A stretch of 64,000 nt of DNA from JAWXBT01 sp964523015 (GTDB lineage Bacteria; Bdellovibrionota_C; UBA2361; J135): positions 1 through 64,000 of the forward strand of contig CAZFXN010000004.1 in NCBI GenBank assembly GCA_964523015.1. The letters run 5' to 3'. Below are positions 34,919-43,765 of the stretch, piece by piece (position 1 is the first letter of the stretch; every line of letters starts with the position of its first letter). The position numbers and the translations under genes are program-made. The notes under the pieces are model-generated. The model saw only the letters and a list, made by a program, of their open reading frames with translations, searched no databases and was not told where the DNA came from.

Positions 34919-35302
34919 TTATCCTTTTTTAAAAGGGCCCTGACTTATCCTCTCAGATCCTTGATCTAAATAAGCTAAAATAGCTTTACCGCGTACCTCA
35001 AGCTGTTTGAGCGCATCTACTAGTTGGCTCTTTGAGTCATTTGCTAATGATAATACCTGACTATGCTGATCAGCTAACTTTTTTAACAATCGAACATCCT
35101 CTTTATTGCTTACCTTAATCTGACCATCCTGATCCCTAAGCCAAGTAGCAAAGGAATCAACATACTTTTCTAATAATTGAACCGTCTCTTCGGACGAATT
35201 TTGACCAGACAAGATCTCTGTACTTTGTACTAACAGAGAATCAATACTATCTTTGATATTTGTAGATCCGGCATTCATATTTGGTGCATTAAAATTGGCC
35301 AA
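34919..35302 (-). CDS. Hypothetical helical protein between fabI and lptE
   Basis: A 127-residue, cysteine-free, helical product with regular Leu spacing (about 35-110), without signal peptide or membrane segment. It looks like a small helical-bundle protein of the FlgN/FliT size class, but no motif supports that. It is cotranscribed with fabI and lptE by position. Confidence 0.6.
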   Translation of the reverse strand: MANFNAPNMNAGSTNIKDSIDSLLVQSTEILSGQNSSEETVQLLEKYVDSFATWLRDQDGQIKVSNKEDVRLLKKLADQHSQVLSLANDSKSQLVDALKQLEVRGKAILAYLDQGSERISQGPFKKG

Positions 35303-35336
35303 AAAAAATCGTACTGCAACCCCTAACCAATTGGTT

Positions 35337-36107
35337 TTAGATACCTAGAATATTATAACCACAGTCGACATAAGTGGTTTCGCCTGTCACTCCAGAGCTA
35401 AGATCACTAAGAAAATAAAGAGCGGTCTTAGCAACATCTTCCTGAGTAACATTTCTTTTTAATGGAGACTTCTGCTCAAAGTTACTTAGTAACTCTCTAA
35501 AATGTGGGATTCCAGCTGCAGCAAGGGTCTTAATTGGCCCGGCTGAAATTGCGTTAACCCTTATTCCTTCTTTACCTAAATCCGCAGCTAAATACCTCAT
35601 ACTTGCTTCAAGAGCAGCTTTAGCAACACCCATTACATTGTAATTTTCTACAACACGCTCGGATCCTAAATATGTCATAGTAATGATCGACCCGGAGCGA
35701 CCTTGCATCAATGGTAATGCTCCCTTCGCTACAGAGATTAATGAATAAGCAGAAACATCAAGTGCTAAGGAAAATCCAGCACGACTGGTTTCAACAAAAC
35801 GATTTTTAAGATCATCTCCATTTGCGAATGCAATCGAATGAACAACTCCATCCAATCCACCCCAACGGTTTTTTAATTCAGAAAAAAGATTGGTAACTTC
35901 AGTATCAGATTGAACATCACAAGGAAGAACATTTGTACAACCGATCCCCTCGGCAAGTGGGCGAACCCTTCTCTCAATTGCTTCATTTACATATGTGAAA
36001 GCTAATGCAGCTCCTTCACTATGAAGCTTTTGAGCGATGCCCCAGGCTATGCTTCTTTCATTAGCAACACCTAGTATGAGGACTTTTTTCCCCTGGAATA
36101 AACTCAT
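35337..36107 (-). CDS. fabI: Enoyl-[acyl-carrier-protein] reductase (NADH)
   Basis: Reduces enoyl-ACP in the last step of fatty acid elongation. The 256-residue SDR-type product starts with GKKVLILGVANERSIAWGIA, the FabI nucleotide-binding motif, and holds the catalytic Tyr and Lys spaced by six residues (YNVMGVAK). AGPIKTLAAAGI follows. The start is 6 bp downstream of rplQ, so the gene is probably part of the alpha-operon transcript. Confidence 0.95.
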   Translation of the reverse strand: MSLFQGKKVLILGVANERSIAWGIAQKLHSEGAALAFTYVNEAIERRVRPLAEGIGCTNVLPCDVQSDTEVTNLFSELKNRWGGLDGVVHSIAFANGDDLKNRFVETSRAGFSLALDVSAYSLISVAKGALPLMQGRSGSIITMTYLGSERVVENYNVMGVAKAALEASMRYLAADLGKEGIRVNAISAGPIKTLAAAGIPHFRELLSNFEQKSPLKRNVTQEDVAKTALYFLSDLSSGVTGETTYVDCGYNILGI

Positions 36108-36113
36108 TGATTC

Positions 36114-36659
36114 CTAATCTTTTTTATCACTCTTCTTTGAAGTTGTTTTCGAAGTTGATTTCTTAGTAGCCTTTTTATCTCCATCTTCAGAAGCTGTTGC
36201 TTTCTTAGTTGCTACTTTTTTAGGAGCTGCTTTTTTAGAAGTTGAATCTCCTTCTGTGACGGTTTCAGACGAATCTTTAGCTAACTTGCCAGATGTATTT
36301 GTGCCCTTTTCAACAAACTCAATAACAGCCATCTCAGCGGCATCACCTTTTCTAAAATCTGTTCTGATTATCCGAGTATAGCCACCATTTCTATTCTTAA
36401 ATCGTGGTCCCAAATCTGTAAAAAGTTTTTGCACTGCGCCTTTGTCAAACAGGAAAGCGTAAGCCTGTCTTCGATTGTGAAGATTATCCACACGAGCAAG
36501 GGTAACAAACTTCTCTACTAACGGTCTTAGCTCTTTAGCCTTTGGAAGAGTGGTCCTGACCTGCTCTCTAGTCACAATTGCTGTAACTAGACTACGCAAG
36601 AGTGCTTTTCGATGAGACATCGAACGACTTAATTTTCTATGGCTTAACTGATGACGCAT
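36114..36659 (-). CDS. rplQ: 50S ribosomal protein L17 with Lys-rich tail
   Basis: Large-subunit protein at the exit-tunnel side. Residues 1-118 are a normal L17 (MRHQLSHRKLSRSMSHRKAL, NRNGGYTRI). About 60 further residues form a Lys/Ala/Ser/Thr-rich, probably disordered tail ending in KKSDKKD. Bacterial L17 is usually 115-130 residues. The gene follows rpoA as in most bacteria. Confidence 0.95.
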   Translation of the reverse strand: MRHQLSHRKLSRSMSHRKALLRSLVTAIVTREQVRTTLPKAKELRPLVEKFVTLARVDNLHNRRQAYAFLFDKGAVQKLFTDLGPRFKNRNGGYTRIIRTDFRKGDAAEMAVIEFVEKGTNTSGKLAKDSSETVTEGDSTSKKAAPKKVATKKATASEDGDKKATKKSTSKTTSKKSDKKD

Positions 36660-36699
36660 AAATTTACCGTTTCTATTAAAAAATTACAGAATCAAGGTA

Positions 36700-37728
36700 T
36701 TATAACCCTGGATCTGTGCTGACCTCTCTGGTTCGTGATTCTAAATCTTCCCTTGCTGGAAAGTTATCTAACTTCATACCAAGAGTTAACCCCATAACAG
36801 TAAGAATCTCTTTGATCTCGTTCAAAGACTTACGACCAAAATTCTTTGTTCTTAGCATTTCAGCTTCAGATTTCTGTACAAGCTCTCCGATAAACTTAAT
36901 GTCAGCATTCTCTAGACAATTTGCACTACGAACACTGAGTTCAAGCTCATCAATTCTTCGGTAAAGATTAGCGTTAAATGCCTCCTTCGGCTCTTCTTTT
37001 ATCTCAGGCTTAAGATCTTCAACTACATAATCACCAACAAACATACTCAATTGGTCACGTAGAATATGAGCAGCTTCAGCAATCGCGGTTCTTGGATCAA
37101 TACTTCCGTTTGTCCAAAGCTCCATTGTTAATTTGTCATAGTCAGTTCGTTGCCCAACACGGGCATTTGTTACAACATGATTTACTTTACGGATTGGTGA
37201 AAAGATAGAATCAAGATAGATGGTTCCAATTGGAGCCTCTTCATCCTTATTTCTCTCAGCTGGCACATAGCCACGACCTTTTTTAACCACTAGATTAACA
37301 TTGAACTTGGCTCCTTCAGCCAAAGTTGCAATATGTGCACTTGGGTTAACAACTACTACTGAAGGATCACCAGAAATCATTCCAGCAGTTACAGTGCATG
37401 GACCCTGTGCTTCAATACGCACAGTTGTTTCATTCTTCTCCTCCATTTTGAGGACGACTTCTTTAAAATTAAGCACTATCTCAGTGGCATCTTCTGTGAC
37501 ACCCGGGATAGTTGAGAACTCATGCATCACTCCCTCAATAGTCATAGAAGTGATCGCACTTCCTTGAAGTGAAGAGAGAAGGATTCGACGTAGGCCATTG
37601 CCCAACGTCATAGCAAAGCCTCTCTCAAGTGGCTCAGCAACAAATTTACCATATTGCTCATCAAGAGTTTTAGTCTCGATTTCAATTCTTCGTGGCTTGA
37701 TCATGTCAGTAACAGTTGTTCGACGCAT
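36700..37728 (-). CDS. rpoA: RNA polymerase alpha subunit
   Basis: Dimerises to start assembly of the RNA polymerase core. It has 342 residues, with the N-terminal assembly domain (1-235, RGFAMTLGNGLRRILLSSL) and the C-terminal DNA/activator-binding domain (255-325, ELSVRSANCLENADI). Full length and ordinary. It lies between rpsD and rplQ. Confidence 0.97.
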   Translation of the reverse strand: MRRTTVTDMIKPRRIEIETKTLDEQYGKFVAEPLERGFAMTLGNGLRRILLSSLQGSAITSMTIEGVMHEFSTIPGVTEDATEIVLNFKEVVLKMEEKNETTVRIEAQGPCTVTAGMISGDPSVVVVNPSAHIATLAEGAKFNVNLVVKKGRGYVPAERNKDEEAPIGTIYLDSIFSPIRKVNHVVTNARVGQRTDYDKLTMELWTNGSIDPRTAIAEAAHILRDQLSMFVGDYVVEDLKPEIKEEPKEAFNANLYRRIDELELSVRSANCLENADIKFIGELVQKSEAEMLRTKNFGRKSLNEIKEILTVMGLTLGMKLDNFPAREDLESRTREVSTDPGL

Positions 37729-37767
37729 AAGTATCCCTCGATGAAAAATTAATATTTAGAAATTCAA

Positions 37768-38394
37768 TTAGCGAGAATACAACTCAACAATAAGCTGTTC
37801 ATTCATCGGCTGCGTAATCTGATCACGAGTTGGCAGAGCTTCCACTGTTGCCTTTTTGTTATCTCGATCAAGATTGATCCAAGTTGGAATGCTTCTACTT
37901 TGAGCCAAGCTAAGTGCACCAACTGTTGCAACTCCTTCTTTGCTCTTCTGTCTAACTTCTAGAACATCACCAACTGAGACTTGAAAAGAAGGGATATCTA
38001 CCTTCTTGCCATTCACTAACATAATTCCATGACGAACCATCTGACGAGCATGTCTACGGGAATAGGCAAAGCCCATTCTAAATACCATGTTATCTAACCG
38101 CTTCTCTAAACGTAAGATCAACTCAGTACCGGTCATGCCCTTACTCTGTGAAGCTTTAACAAAAGTATTATGGAACTGTCTCTCAAGTAGACCATAAGTT
38201 CTCTTTACCTTCTGCTTCTCGCGGAGCTGGAGTTTATAACCAGAACCTTTCGATCGACGTTTGCCATGTTGTCCTGGACCACCTTCACGGCGCTCTACCG
38301 AACACTTGCTGCTAAAGCAACGCTCTCCCTTTAGAAAGAGTTTTTCTCCTTCTACCCGACATAAACGACAAACTGGTCCACAATACTTGCCCAT
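37768..38394 (-). CDS. rpsD: 30S ribosomal protein S4, zinc-type
   Basis: Primary 16S rRNA-binding protein of the 5' domain. The 208 residues include an N-terminal cysteine cluster (Cys5, Cys9, Cys12, Cys26, Cys31), which marks the zinc-binding C+ form, and the S4 RNA-binding motif (about 97-160, RLDNMVFRMGFAYSRRHARQ). S4 often represses the alpha operon; I see no clear leader pseudoknot here. Confidence 0.96.
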   Translation of the reverse strand: MGKYCGPVCRLCRVEGEKLFLKGERCFSSKCSVERREGGPGQHGKRRSKGSGYKLQLREKQKVKRTYGLLERQFHNTFVKASQSKGMTGTELILRLEKRLDNMVFRMGFAYSRRHARQMVRHGIMLVNGKKVDIPSFQVSVGDVLEVRQKSKEGVATVGALSLAQSRSIPTWINLDRDNKKATVEALPTRDQITQPMNEQLIVELYSR

Positions 38395-38430
38395 TGAACA
38401 ATCCCTCAGTAAAAATTAAAGTCTTCTTCG

Positions 38431-38868
38431 CTAAACCCTTCTTCTTTTTGGTGGTCGGCAACCGTTATGTGGCACCGATGTGATATCTCGAATAGTAGAG
38501 ATATTAAGTCCGCTAATGTGAAGAGCTCTCAATGCAGATTCTCGACCTGCTCCTGGTCCACGGATAAGTACACTTACTGTACGAACGCCATGCTCCATGG
38601 CTTTTCGTGCTGCTGTTTCTGCTGCAACCTGAGCAGCAAACGGAGTAGATTTTCTTGAACCTTTAAATCCACCAACTCCTGAACTTGACCAAGCAACAAC
38701 ATTGCCATTCATGTCGGTAATAGTGACCATGGTGTTATTAAAAGTAGCATTTACATGAGCCACTCCAACGGGCACATTCTTTTTACCTTTCTTCTTTTTG
38801 GCGGTTTCTTTCGCTCCGTCTTTCGCTGCGTCTTTATCTTTATTCTTTTCTTGTTGTGTCTCTGCCAC
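38431..38868 (-). CDS. rpsK: 30S ribosomal protein S11 with Lys-rich N-terminus
   Basis: Platform protein of the 30S subunit. I place the start at the GTG 38868, with GGAG 9 nt upstream, rather than at the TTG at 38889. The product then has 145 residues. About 27 are an added N-terminal stretch rich in Lys, Ala and Asp (with KKKKGKK), before the normal core VAHVNATFNNT...GGFKGSRKSTPFAAQ and the C-terminal PHNGCRPPKRRRV. A scaffold gap lies 39 bp upstream. Confidence 0.93.
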   Translation of the reverse strand: MAETQQEKNKDKDAAKDGAKETAKKKKGKKNVPVGVAHVNATFNNTMVTITDMNGNVVAWSSSGVGGFKGSRKSTPFAAQVAAETAARKAMEHGVRTVSVLIRGPGAGRESALRALHISGLNISTIRDITSVPHNGCRPPKRRRV

Positions 38869-38906
38869 CTTGCGATTCTCCAGAATCAAAAAATTTTGCT
38901 AAAAAA

Positions 38907-39006
38907 NNNNNNNNNNNNNNNNNNNNNNNNNNNNNNNNNNNNNNNNNNNNNNNNNNNNNNNNNNNNNNNNNNNNNNNNNNNNNNNNNNNNNNNNNNNNNN
39001 NNNNNN
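38907..39006. other. Assembly gap of 100 N between rpsM and rpsK
   Basis: Exactly 100 N, a conventional spacer, so the true length is unknown. It lies between the rpsM stop and the rpsK start, beside A/T- and Lys-codon-rich sequence. Confidence 1.
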
Positions 39007-39017
39007 TAAACTATAAA

Positions 39018-39392
39018 TTATACGACTTTCTTTTTCACAACTGCCATCTTTCTTGGTCCCTTTCGTGTTCGTGCATTTGTTTTTGTTCTCTGACCACGAA
39101 CAGGAAGTCCTCTACGATGACGCAATCCACGGTAACAACCGAGATCCATCAAGCGTTTAATGTTCATTGTAACTTCTCGTCGAAGATCTCCCTCAACTTT
39201 GTCACGGTTCTCAATGATAGCTCTTATCTTTGCAGTCTGATCATCAGTTAGATCATCAGTGCTAATGTTAAGATCAATTCCTGCTTCATTAAGAATTTTT
39301 TCAGACTTGGATTTTCCAATGCCAAAAATATATGTCAGTCCGATATGAACTTTTTTATTTTTCGGTAAAATAACTCCGGCAATACGTGCCAT
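39018..39392 (-). CDS. rpsM: 30S ribosomal protein S13
   Basis: Head protein of the 30S subunit that contacts the 50S subunit and P-site tRNA. 124 residues, with the start ARIAGVILPKNKKVHIGLTY, the helix-two-turn-helix (YIFGIGKSKSEKIL) and the basic tail CYRGLRHRRGLPVRGQRTKT. Complete. Confidence 0.96.
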   Translation of the reverse strand: MARIAGVILPKNKKVHIGLTYIFGIGKSKSEKILNEAGIDLNISTDDLTDDQTAKIRAIIENRDKVEGDLRREVTMNIKRLMDLGCYRGLRHRRGLPVRGQRTKTNARTRKGPRKMAVVKKKVV

Positions 39393-39435
39393 AATTCTTA
39401 CGCTCCTAACTTCAAAATTAATTTCTAAAAGTTTT

Positions 39436-39480
39436 CTTTGTCACTTAGTTCTTTGTCACTTAGTTCTTTGTCACTTAATA
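39436..39480. repeat. 15-bp tandem repeat, three units, upstream of rpsM
   Basis: CTTTGTCACTTAGTT is present twice exactly and a third time with two changes at its end. It fills much of the rpmJ-rpsM gap. Confidence 0.85.
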
Positions 39481-39506
39481 GTGCCAGTGCCAACTATCGC
39501 AACCTA

Positions 39507-39623
39507 TTACCCCTGTCTCTGTTTGTGCTTTGGTGTTCTGCTACAAATTACGTATATAACTCCCTTGCGTCGCACTACTTTGCAGTAATCACAAATCGGT
39601 TTTACTGATGCTCTAACTTTCAT
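39507..39623 (-). CDS. rpmJ: 50S ribosomal protein L36
   Basis: A 38-residue protein, MKVRASVKPICDYCKVVRRK followed by GVIYVICSRTPKHKQRQG. It has the full zinc site (Cys11, Cys14, Cys27, His33), so it is the C+ form. It lies at the usual place between secY/adk and rpsM. Confidence 0.96.
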   Translation of the reverse strand: MKVRASVKPICDYCKVVRRKGVIYVICSRTPKHKQRQG

Positions 39624-39875
39624 TGCTTAAAAATCTCTCTTTTAAAAATCGCTTCTCAACAAGCAAAAAATACACCTCTGGACGAACCGCCATAAAAGCC
39701 TACTAGCTAATCATGGAAGTTACCGTAGAGACTGCATTATTCTGCTATCTATCTTTACTAGCGCCGAGAGTGAAAGATGATACACATTAATTAAATGAAT
39801 CTCAAGGCAACCAGGGCAAAAAAGCCAAGAAAAATCTGAGAAAAATCAGGTAAAATTAATCAATTAATGAGCTGT

Positions 39876-40457
39876 TTAACTAGAAAGCAGATTTGAAATA
39901 TCAGCAAATATCGCTGAAACTACCTTTGTTCCTCTAAGTTCTATTAACCTATTGGATTTACTGTAATAATTAGAAACTGGTGCGGTTTGATGATAATAGA
40001 TCTTTAACCGCTCCTCAATAACCTCTCTTGTATCATCAGTTCTACCTGAGCTTTTTCCACGATCTAAAAGCCGATCAATCAAAACTTCATCTGGGACTTC
40101 AAGCTCTATAATGTGAGTTAATGGCTTATTCATCCCATTTAGTAAGATATCAAGTGCTTCAGCTTGAGCAACTGTTCTTGGAAAACCATCAAGCAAAAAT
40201 CCATTGGTACAGTCAGGCTGACTCAGTCTATCTTTGATCAGATCTATCACCAATTCATCTGGAACTAATTTACCAGCGTCAAGATAACTTTTGACTTTTG
40301 CACCGAGATCCGTGCTGGCTGCAACTGCTCCTCTCATCATCTCACCTGTGGAGATATGTGGAATTTTCTTATCTTTTGAAATGAGCTCAGCCTGAGTACC
40401 TTTACCAGCTCCAGGGGCACCGAGTATAATTAGGCGAGGGCTAAAAGTATGTGACAC
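39876..40457 (-). CDS. adk: Adenylate kinase, short type
   Basis: Interconverts ATP, AMP and ADP. 193 residues with P-loop LGAPGAGKGTQAE, HISTGEMMR, GFLLDGFPRT and RTDDTREVIEERLKIY. The lid is short and lacks zinc-binding cysteines. It follows secY after 9 bp. The 252 bp between adk and rpmJ hold no gene that I can see; infA and map are not here. Confidence 0.95.
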   Translation of the reverse strand: MSHTFSPRLIILGAPGAGKGTQAELISKDKKIPHISTGEMMRGAVAASTDLGAKVKSYLDAGKLVPDELVIDLIKDRLSQPDCTNGFLLDGFPRTVAQAEALDILLNGMNKPLTHIIELEVPDEVLIDRLLDRGKSSGRTDDTREVIEERLKIYYHQTAPVSNYYSKSNRLIELRGTKVVSAIFADISNLLSS

Positions 40458-40466
40458 GTATCTCCA

Positions 40467-41807
40467 TTAACGACGAAGTAATCTCGAACGAGTATGTCCC
40501 ATTGAACCAATTCCACCGCGGTTCTTGGAATTTTTACCCATAAAATCTTCGTAATTTTTTGCTACAATATGAGATTCAATCTGAGAAACTGTATCTAAAA
40601 TAACACCAACAGAGATCAAGATAGAGGTACCACCAAAGATGTATGCAAAACTTACTACACCCAATTCAATGTAAACAAGTTGCGGGAGGATACAGATAAG
40701 TGAGATGTAAATAGATCCCCAAAAAGTTAACCGGTTAAGAATACCATAAAGAAAATCTGCTGTTTGTTTACCTGGTCGTACTGTCGGTATGAATCCACCA
40801 TTTTTCTTTAGGTTCTCTGCCACTTCAGTTGGATTAAAGATCATTGCAGTATAGAAAAATGCAAAGAAAATAATTAATCCCATAAAAATTAAGGAATAGA
40901 CCCACGATCCAGGTTGGAGGTATTCCATAATATCTAATACAGTTTCATTGGTGCTGATCGATCCAATAGTTGCTGGCAAAACTAGAAATGCAGAAGCGAA
41001 AATTGGTGGGATAACACCAGCCATGTTTACTTTCAAAGGCATATACTGAGTTTGAGCTTGGGCCATCTTGTTTCCAACCATTCTACGAGGATACTGAATT
41101 GGAACACGTCTATGAGATCTCTCAACAAAAACTATTCCAGCAATTGTAAAGATACAAAAAGCAAGTACGATTAGAACTGTCATTGGGGCAACTTCTTGAT
41201 TCCGTGCAAGAACCAGGGTTGATAGTAATGTTTCAGGCATACGTGCAACGATACCGGCAAAGATAACGATACTCATACCGTTACCAATTCCTTTCTCGTT
41301 GATCTGCTCACCAAGCCACATAATGAAAGCTGTTCCGGCTGCTAATGTAATAGCAGTAGAGATCCTAAAACTGAGACCAGCACTCAAGACAACACCTTGT
41401 CCCTCAAGGCCCATTGCGATCATATAGCCCTGAAACAGAGCAAGTAGAATTGTAAATTGACGAGTATACCGTGTAATTATGCGCTGCCCTGATTCTCCCT
41501 CTTTTTTCAATCGTTCTAGAGCAGGGACACTAGAGCTAAGAAGCTGCATAATAATAGAGACGCTGATGTACGGCATAATGCCAAGGGTAAAGATCGAGAA
41601 CTGCTCAAGCGCTCCACCCGAGAACATATTAACTAGTCCAAAGAGTGTGCCATCACCAGTTGAGAAGAGATTATTTAAGGCGGCTACATCGATACCGGGA
41701 GTTGAGACGAACACGCCAAATCTGTAAACGGCCAACATCCAAAGGGTAAAAAGGACTCTCTTTCTAAGCTCAGGAATTTTTCCTATGCCTTGCATTCCAG
41801 GAATCAT
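40467..41807 (-). CDS. secY: Protein translocase subunit SecY
   Basis: Channel subunit of the Sec translocon in the inner membrane. 446 residues with ten predicted transmembrane helices, the N-terminal FTLWMLAVYRFGVFVSTPGI, the plug region near SGGALEQFSIFTLGI, and the cytoplasmic loop RRVPIQYPRRMVG. The spc-operon position after rplO is conserved. Confidence 0.96.
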   Translation of the reverse strand: MIPGMQGIGKIPELRKRVLFTLWMLAVYRFGVFVSTPGIDVAALNNLFSTGDGTLFGLVNMFSGGALEQFSIFTLGIMPYISVSIIMQLLSSSVPALERLKKEGESGQRIITRYTRQFTILLALFQGYMIAMGLEGQGVVLSAGLSFRISTAITLAAGTAFIMWLGEQINEKGIGNGMSIVIFAGIVARMPETLLSTLVLARNQEVAPMTVLIVLAFCIFTIAGIVFVERSHRRVPIQYPRRMVGNKMAQAQTQYMPLKVNMAGVIPPIFASAFLVLPATIGSISTNETVLDIMEYLQPGSWVYSLIFMGLIIFFAFFYTAMIFNPTEVAENLKKNGGFIPTVRPGKQTADFLYGILNRLTFWGSIYISLICILPQLVYIELGVVSFAYIFGGTSILISVGVILDTVSQIESHIVAKNYEDFMGKNSKNRGGIGSMGHTRSRLLRR

Positions 41808-41910
41808 TCATCCCCTTTAAAATATAAAAAGCTTTGGCTAGGACTTAAACATTTCTATTTTGCAGCAATGACTACAAAATGAATGTTACTACTAGCTCTC
41901 TATTTATTCT

Positions 41911-42399
41911 CTACTTAACTACTGATTTGGTGACTTCCTTTTTCACTATTTCAACAGTACCACCTAACTTCTCTACGGCGGCTTTTGCTGAAGCTGATAT
42001 TGCTTGTACCTTTATGCTTAACTTTTTGGTTAACCCAGGGGAAGACAATATTTTAACACCAGCACCAAAGTTCAAACCTTTTACCAATTTCTTTGACTTA
42101 AGAGTCTGACATGTGACTTCTTCACCGTCGCCAAAAATCTCTAAGCTGCCAAGTTTTACTTCATGATAAACGTTAGTACCTTTGACATCAACGCGAGATC
42201 TGAAACCGATCTTAGGAAGTCTTCTGTATAGAGGCATCTGTCCACCCTCAAAGCCTGGGCGAATTTTTCCACCTGAACGTGCAGTTTGTCCTTTTCCACC
42301 GCGTCCACTGGTTTTACCAGCACCAGATCCCTCACCTCTTCCAATGCGTCTTCTAACTTTTCTTGAACCCTTTGCCGGGGTTAATTTATGCAGATCCAT
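41911..42399 (-). CDS. rplO: 50S ribosomal protein L15
   Basis: Late-assembling 23S rRNA-binding protein. 162 residues with the Gly/Arg/Lys-rich N-terminus (LTPAKGSRKVRRRIGRGEGS, GRGGKGQTAR) and FEGGQMPLYRRLPKIGF. The C-terminal domain is complete. Preceded by rpmD. Confidence 0.96.
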   Translation of the reverse strand: MDLHKLTPAKGSRKVRRRIGRGEGSGAGKTSGRGGKGQTARSGGKIRPGFEGGQMPLYRRLPKIGFRSRVDVKGTNVYHEVKLGSLEIFGDGEEVTCQTLKSKKLVKGLNFGAGVKILSSPGLTKKLSIKVQAISASAKAAVEKLGGTVEIVKKEVTKSVVK

Positions 42400-42442
42400 T
42401 TACGACTCCATCTAAAATCTATTAAAATGTAATATCACTTAT

Positions 42443-42655
42443 CTATTTTTTATCTACTTGCTCATCAACTTTATCTACAATCGAAACTAAGTGTCCTACG
42501 CGATTAATCATACCAACAGTTGCTGGATTAAGTGTGACAACTCGGGACTTTCCAATACCTCCTAGACCAAGAGCCTCTAGTACTCGGGTGGCTCTTTTAT
42601 CTCTAGAAGAGGTACTTCTAGTCTGCTTTACAACTACTTTTTGACCTGATTTCAT
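42443..42655 (-). CDS. rpmD: 50S ribosomal protein L30
   Basis: 70 residues with VVKQTRSTSSRDKRATRVLE, LGLGGIGKSRVV and NRVGHLVSI, the normal L30 core. A short Asp/Lys-rich end (VDKVDEQVDKK) is slightly longer than usual. Confidence 0.93.
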   Translation of the reverse strand: MKSGQKVVVKQTRSTSSRDKRATRVLEALGLGGIGKSRVVTLNPATVGMINRVGHLVSIVDKVDEQVDKK

Positions 42656-42700
42656 AATCTAAATCTCAAATTAAAAAATTCCCGCACTAAAAGGGTGTAT

Positions 42701-43237
42701 TTAAAAAGGTTGATAACTCAACTCTTCAAAAGGTGTTTTTCTTTCTCGTGCAACAACCTCTGGAGAACGTAATCTTAATAATCCTTCCATCGTAGCATTA
42801 AGAACATTATTAGGATTATTAGATCCAATTACTTTTGTTCGAATATCCTTAATACCTGCAGACTCAATAAGAGCACGAACTGCGGCTCCGGCAATAACAC
42901 CAGTTCCTGGCTTACCAGGAAGAAGCACAACCTGAGTTGGTCCAAACTTTCCAATTACATCATGAGGTATTGTAGTTCCATTTAGAGGGACACGAATAAG
43001 AGACTTACGAGCTTGCTCGTTTCCTTTTGCGATAGCATTAGGTACCTCTGCAGCTTTACCTAAGCCAAAGCCAACATGTCCAGCACCATCACCATTTACA
43101 ATAAGTGCAGTAAAGCCAAAGCGTCGACCACCTTTTACTACCTTGGCCACACGATTGATAAATACAACAACCTCTTTAAGTTCTGTATCAGAATTTAGCT
43201 GGACTCTTCTAGATCTCAATTTGTTATTAAACGACAT
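42701..43237 (-). CDS. rpsE: 30S ribosomal protein S5
   Basis: Protein of the 30S mRNA entry and fidelity region. 178 residues with VFINRVAKVVKGGRRFGFTA, VGFGLGKAAEVPNAI and the C-terminal RSPEVVARERKTP. Complete and ordinary. Confidence 0.96.
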   Translation of the reverse strand: MSFNNKLRSRRVQLNSDTELKEVVVFINRVAKVVKGGRRFGFTALIVNGDGAGHVGFGLGKAAEVPNAIAKGNEQARKSLIRVPLNGTTIPHDVIGKFGPTQVVLLPGKPGTGVIAGAAVRALIESAGIKDIRTKVIGSNNPNNVLNATMEGLLRLRSPEVVARERKTPFEELSYQPF

Positions 43238-43255
43238 AGTCGATGCCTATCCTTA

Positions 43256-43666
43256 CTAAAATTTAAGTCCTTGCTCACGAGCGCCATCGGCAACTGCCTT
43301 AATACGTCCGTGATATAGGTTTCCATTTCTATCAAAAACTACTTTGTCCACTTTCTGTTCAATGGCTCGTTTTGCAACAACAACCCCTACTGTCTTAGCT
43401 GCAATTACTCCCTTAGTACTCTTAGCTGTAGCATGCAGTCCTTCTGTCTTTATCGATGCGATCTCTTTCATCACATCTTTTTCCTGAGTTGAAGCACTAA
43501 CTAAAACCTTGCCACTATCGTCATCAATTAACTGAGCACATGTATGTTTAGAGCTTTTAAATACACATAAGCGTGGTCGCTCTGGTGTGCCGAATACTCT
43601 CTTACGGATAGCGATTTTTCTCTTCTCGCGTAATGTTAGTTTTGATCTTTTAGTTCTTGTTGCCAT
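43256..43666 (-). CDS. rplR: 50S ribosomal protein L18
   Basis: 5S rRNA-binding protein of 136 residues. RPRLCVFKSSKHTCAQLIDD, AKTVGVVVAKRAIEQ and VVFDRNGNLYHGRIKAVADG identify it. It is slightly longer than the usual 117-120. Confidence 0.95.
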   Translation of the reverse strand: MATRTKRSKLTLREKRKIAIRKRVFGTPERPRLCVFKSSKHTCAQLIDDDSGKVLVSASTQEKDVMKEIASIKTEGLHATAKSTKGVIAAKTVGVVVAKRAIEQKVDKVVFDRNGNLYHGRIKAVADGAREQGLKF

Positions 43667-43700
43667 ATGTCACCAGTTAATCTTTCTTTTTCTACACTCT

Positions 43701-43765
43701 TTTTTAGCTCTTTTTTCGCTCTTTTTTCGCTCTTTCTTAATTATTTTTTAACTATTTCTTAATTA
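43701..43765. repeat. Low-complexity tandem tract between rplF and rplR
   Basis: CGCTCTTTTTT-type 11-bp units occur about three times (43706-43737), followed by two TTAATTATTT units (43738-43767 region, running to the rplF stop). On the minus strand this is a purine-rich AAAAAAGAGCG tract like those that encode Lys-rich tails elsewhere in the operon, but it lies outside any reading frame. Confidence 0.6.

Noticed and set aside
38755..39251. Plus-strand frames running through the N gap opposite rpsK and rpsM
   Set aside because: They exist only because N is read as open; the opposite strand has real ribosomal genes.
39436..39480. Tandem repeats as a CRISPR array
   Set aside because: Units are 15 bp, head to tail without spacers, and there are no cas genes in the window.
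43706..43765. Lost Lys-rich tail of L6 or N-terminus of L18
   Set aside because: The purine-rich tract would code for Lys-rich sequence in one frame, but it lies behind a normal L6 stop and the 11-bp unit does not keep frame, so there is no real evidence for coding.
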